The notes under the pieces: generated by a model
The model's input: only the letters and a program-made list of their open reading frames with translations
Told to the model about the DNA's origin: nothing
Databases searched by the model: none
Made by a program: the position numbers and the translations under genes
Shown here: one piece after another, positions 60,435 to 64,000 of the stretch
Numbering within the stretch: the stretch's first letter is position 1
Layout of the letters: each line of letters starts with the position of its first letter
Source: Cordylochernes scorpioides
Lineage: Eukaryota; Arthropoda; Arachnida; Pseudoscorpiones; Chernetidae
Direction: 5' to 3'
Assembly (NCBI GenBank): GCA_030710605.1
Contig: CP092880.1
Location: 18,413,791-18,477,790 of the forward strand
Length of the DNA stretch: 64,000 nucleotides

Positions 60435-60497
60435 GTATCTTACAACCTACCGAAATCTTTTATTGTTGAATCTAACTCCCTTTAAAAAATATATATA

Positions 60498-61586
60498 CAG
60501 TAAAACCCCGCTAATACGAACCCTGGATATAGCGAACCTTCCCTTATAACGAACCCACGGTGATTCCCAATTCCATTCCATTGAAAATACCATTGTTATA
60601 ACGAACTTTGCGATTTTTAAAATAACGAACTACCCCTATAGCGAACCTATTTTCGGTTCCATAATGATAAAATCTATTAAAACATTGAAACATTACCAAA
60701 TTCTCTTTGTGTATATACTCTATCTTATGAGAACTTTGTTAAGTTTAGAACTATTTGTACAATAATTTACAAAACAATACTAATCCATCGTGTAAATAAT
60801 TAATCATATATATGTAAATAATACTAGCACAGCACAATAGTCCTTTGGACTTCGTGCTTTTGTAACAATAAATAAATGCTTATAACGAACTTAAAATTGT
60901 GAATTAAAAAAAAAAATTAAAACAACAAAATTTTGAGCATGTTTCAGCTCACGGATCGCGATTTCAAAACAAAAAATTAGAGGCATCGTTTGTTTTCATT
61001 TCCATTCTATTTTTGCTGTATATTGTATAAATTTTTACACATTATACTTTTATTTAATAGAATATCTTTGCATTCGACAATTTTGAAATAGAAGAAAAAT
61101 ACAAATGGCTTCTAAAATAAAGAAACAAAGAATGGCGTTCTAAAAAAAAAACAGTGGTAGCATGCCCTTTTAGAAGCCTTCTATATCATTCAAAATTGTC
61201 GAATGCAAAGATATTCTATTAAATAAAAGTATAATGTGTAAAAATGTACACAGCATACAGCAAAAATAGAATGGAAATGAAAACAAACAATGCCTCTAAT
61301 GTTTTGAAATCGCGATCCGTGAGCTGAAACATGCTCAAAATTTTGTTGTTTTAATTTTTTTTTTTTAATTCACAATTTTAAGTTTGTTATAAGCATAGTA
61401 TTTTTAATAGATTTTATCATTATGGGACCGAAAATAGGTTCGTTTTAGGGGTAGTTCGTTATTTTAAAAATCACAAAGTTCGTTATAACGATGATATTTT
61501 CAATGGAATGGAATCGGGAATCGCCGTGGGTTCGTTATAAGGGAAGGTTCGCTATATCCAGGGTTCGTATTAGCGGGGTTTTACTG
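60498..61586. mobile_element. Palindromic pogo/Tigger-like element
   Basis: TA (60496-60497 and 61587-61588) flanks CAGTAAAACCCCGCTAATAC and its complement. The two arms (about 60498-61140 and 61165-61586) are near-perfect inverted copies, one with a deletion. Each arm holds GAGCATGTTTCAGCTCACGG and the ATG region of a transposase (MASKIKKQRMAF, about 61105 in the left arm), ending at once in a stop. Thus two 5' ends of a pogo-like transposon are joined head to head. Confidence 0.75.
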
Positions 61587-61924
61587 TATTTGGTTTGATC
61601 TTATTAACTTTTGTTTCCAATCACACACACAAAGCTTTATTAAGACCACTGGTCTTATACAGATTCACCACAGGAAGAAATAATAGATAAAGCTCCTATA
61701 CTCCAGGCAGCGCAGCACCCAACAACAGCCTCCTGGTCCGACTTTTGTTTCTAATCTATATAATCCAAATTGTACCTAAACAGGAAAATTATATACCATT
61801 GGATAAATTTACAAATTCAAATTTTCAAAATGATCCCCTGAAATTCACATCAGTGACAACTTAGTGTATAAATCAACAAATGATATAATCAAGAATTTCA
61901 TTTATGATTTTTATGAGAACTTAC

Positions 61925-62212
61925 TTAAACCGTTTGGTTTTCAACCACTAGGACCCGGGTTTGATTCCCGCATTGGACACTTTTTTCTGTTAAAAAAAAA
62001 AAGATGCTCCAATGGCCCCCCGAGTCTTGCAAAAGTCAAACCCCACCAGCGAGTGCAAGTAACCAAACGGGGCTCTGGCACATTTGTAAGTGCAAAGTCG
62101 AACTGCTTTCACATGTGTAGACATGTGGTGCGCTTACAGTAAAAGCAGTCGCTAACTACCCACCATGATTATTATGGCCTGTACCACGTGTACTAGGGAT
62201 AAGCAAAAAAAA
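61925..62212 (+). mobile_element. tRNA-derived SINE, 5'-truncated
   Basis: It starts within the head (TTAAACCGTTTGGTTTTCAA) and is complete to the oligo-A tail. Confidence 0.75.
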
Positions 62213-62540
62213 AAAAGAGAGAACTCTAAACAATCCCTATAGAATTGTCAGCTGTTAAACCAAACACCATGTAAGTGAATAGATGTGAGTGTTTATTTGG
62301 AAAATTAGTTTGAAATATTAAATTTTTGTATTTTATTTCCTCAATTGGTATGGGGTAGAGATGGTTGGTTGAGTTGATTCTTGAAATTTAATGGAATTTG
62401 ACAAATGGCAATTTTAAGAACCTTCCTGTAACTTGAAGGTGGATGGCAGAGACTGGGTGAAGAAGATGGATCAGATTCCAAGATGATAGAGTTGGAAGTA
62501 GGTGAATGTTTGGCCAAGAGTCAGCCTTTGAGGAAATCAG

Positions 62541-63070
62541 ATGGCAGTTTTCATATCCTCCCTGTGAATTGTATGTGGAGAAGACAGTGGAGAGTAGACT
62601 GGGAGAAAGAGCAAGGGACCAGTTTGATGAAGAAGAAGATGATATGGTGGGTAGACATCATAGATCAGGGTGATGATTGCTTGGTCATGAGAGTCATCAG
62701 ACAGCAGTTTTCATATCCTCCCTGTGAATTGTATGTGGAGAAGACAGCCAGGCAGTGGAGAGTAGACTGGGAGAAAGAGCAAGGGACCAGTTTGATGAAG
62801 AAGAAGATGATATGGTGGGTAGACATCATAGATCAGGGTGATGATTGCTTGGTCATGAGAGTCATCAGACGGCAGTTTTCATATCCTCCCTGTGAATTGA
62901 TCGCTGAGAAGCCAGCCAGGCAGTGGAGAACAGACTGGAAGCAAGAGCAAGGGACCAGTTTTGATGAAGATGATATTGTGGGTAGATCAATAGAGCAAGG
63001 TAATGATTGTTTGGTCAGGAGATTCAGCCTTTGGGATAGAGGAGTAGGTGATGACACCAGAATATTGCGG
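62541..63070 (+). repeat. 168-bp tandem repeat with coding-like look, three units
   Basis: GGCAGTTTTCATATCCTCCC starts units at 62543, 62703 and 62871; the first lacks 8 bp. The + frame is open through all (RQFSYPPCELYVEKTARQWR, DIIDQGDDCLVMRVIR), and a second frame reads FDEEEDDMVGRH, so the true frame is unclear. No family is recognised. It lies in the intron after exon 18. Confidence 0.6.
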
Positions 63071-63073
63071 TAA

Positions 63074-64000
63074 TCACGAGTTCAAAGATAACCACAGGAA
63101 TATATAAACTTTGTTTCCAGGGTTTATCAGCAAGAGCTGGGGTTACAAATCAGAAGATTGGATACTCAGAGGTAATAATAATAGAAGGAGCTTGAGTTCC
63201 AAACACCCAGACAGAAATGTAGCAGGTTTCAAGATTATCAGAGTTATAGAGGAGAATGAGGGATCATGAGTATAGAAAAAACTTGATTTGTTGATGCTCG
63301 GAAGTAAGAGCAAGATCTTGAGTTCCACATTTCCAGGAGGGAGAGTAAAAGTTGGGTCCCAGGTGTTCAGAGGGAGATCAGGTCGTTCAATGAGCGCATC
63401 ATGAGCATGGACTGCCTGGCTTCAGGGAGGAATAGCGGCCGTCAGAATGAGGTTGGCTAATGGGGGAGATGAATTTTGATAAAATATGCCAGTCCTTAAT
63501 TAAAAAAAAGAATTTTGATTAAATATGCCAGTCCTTAATTAAAAAAAGAATTTTGATTAAATATGCCAAACCTCTAAAAAATAATTTTGATATAAAACAT
63601 GCCAATCATTTAACATAAAAAAGCCAATAATATAAAACAATTTAGATAAAGAATCCAATAAATTAAAAATAAGAAACTAAAAAAAAATCACAAGCAAAAT
63701 GAACAAGCCAAAAAAGACAAAACCCTCAACCCCCCCTATGCTATCCCTGTCTGTAAAATACACTCTGAACCTACGATAATACCACAACCCCCCCGTCACT
63801 AACCCAAACAGACTATGAGCTCGATACACACTGTAAGGGTTAGCAACACACCATCCAGCGAAATCACACGCTAACGGGACAAGGAACACGGTTAGTTTGA
63901 ACAAAGTCACAAGGACAAAGACAACACAAGAAAACAAAGAAAGGACAAGCCACCAACACACTGTGACTAAAAGTGAAATCAAATAAAGCGCCATCATCTC
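63074..64000. other. Intron end of the window, unassigned
   Basis: GA-rich sequence (63110-63470) without a recognised exon, a short tandem repeat (AATTTTGATTAAATATGCCA, about 47 bp, three units, 63475-63590), then AC-rich sequence. A 106-codon minus-strand frame at 63677-63997 is hydrophobic but matches nothing known and has no supporting features. Confidence 0.4.

Larger units (their letters stand above)
57073..59722 (-). mobile_element. LTR retroelement carrying an RBR-type zinc protein
   Basis: Direct repeats of 409 bp (57073-57481 and 59314-59722), identical by eye, start TGTTTAGTTTC. Read on the minus strand, the repeat ends CTAAACA and is followed by TGGTGGCAGCG, a primer-binding-site-like sequence (59303-59313). 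Each repeat has a TATAAATA box on the minus strand (57169-57176, 59409-59416). The interior encodes a 382-residue RING/IBR protein and a minisatellite. The outer edge at 59722 is not canonical and no target duplication was found, so that LTR may be truncated. No Gag or Pol is present. Confidence 0.8.
47147..59834 (+). mobile_element. hAT transposon with nested Helitron, gypsy and LTR insertions
   Basis: Ends CAGGGGTGGCGAAC and GTTTGCCACCCCTG with 8-bp duplication GTCTAAAC (47139-47146 and 59835-59842). It contains, left to right, a small Helitron (to 47815), broken transposase (48312-49640 and 56680-56958), a gypsy element between them, and an LTR element at 57073-59722. Its own length without inserts would be about 2.5 to 3 kb. 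Confidence 0.9.
47119..60140 (+). mobile_element. tRNA-derived SINE split by the 12.7-kb nested hAT stack
   Basis: The head GGTTCAGCGGAAGGATGGTC occupies 47119-47146 and the rest (from CATTGGTTTTTGACCAC) 59843-60140. The duplication GTCTAAAC flanks the insert. Removing 47147-59842 restores an ordinary copy. Confidence 0.85.

Noticed and set aside
63364-63470. Possible next POLR3B exon (REIRSFNERIMSMDCLASG)
   Set aside because: It does not match the family sequence expected after exon 18 and no phase-compatible acceptor with a matching frame was found.
63677-63997. Hydrophobic 106-codon minus-strand frame
   Set aside because: No family resemblance, runs to the window edge in low-complexity AC-rich sequence, no supporting signals.

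Overview
This is a window of an invertebrate animal genome (eukaryotic, AT-rich, intron-bearing, packed with mobile DNA). The kind of animal is inferred from tRNA-derived SINEs, BEL/Pao, Ty3/gypsy, Penelope-like, hAT, Helitron and pogo-like elements and long minisatellites; the species cannot be fixed from sequence alone. One host gene is certain: POLR3B, the second-largest subunit of RNA polymerase III. It runs on the + strand through the whole window. Eighteen exons (2103-60434) join in phase and give about 826 codons. The first and last exons of the gene lie outside the window.

The coding total is about 2.5 kb in 58 kb, so introns are nearly all repeats. 1-12 kb: MITEs, SINEs, a 133-bp LINE-tail array split by a young BEL/Pao-derived LTR element (4383-9887), and a hammerhead-ribozyme repeat (11.5-12.0 kb). 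12-23 kb: exons 3-7, a direct-repeat unit with a tRNA-like core, and an hAT element (15062-18957) that carries a head-to-head Penelope-like insertion. 23.4-27.3 kb: a 68-bp minisatellite made of copies of the 3' splice site and start of exon 8. 28-35 kb: exons 9-14 among SINEs and LINE tails. 35.6-40.9 kb: a Helitron holding about 200 copies of a 22-bp repeat. 43-46 kb: exons 15 and 16, with a GC-AG intron between them. 47.1-59.8 kb: a nested stack in which a SINE is split by an hAT, the hAT by a gypsy element and the gypsy integrase by a small LTR element; a second LTR element also sits in the hAT. 60.2-64 kb: an 18-nt microexon, exon 18, a palindromic pogo-like element, and unassigned repeats.

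The most unusual content is three LTR elements with non-canonical cargo. A 1.7-kb element encodes a KH domain like hnRNP K KH3, fused between reverse-transcriptase and integrase scraps. A 2.6-kb element encodes a RING/IBR (RBR-type) zinc protein. A BEL/Pao derivative has kept its Gag, protease and RNase H but lost reverse transcriptase and integrase, and its acidic tail is shared with the RBR element. LTR pairs are identical or nearly so, so all look recent. Protein and splice calls come from reading translations by eye and from family knowledge; no database search was run.
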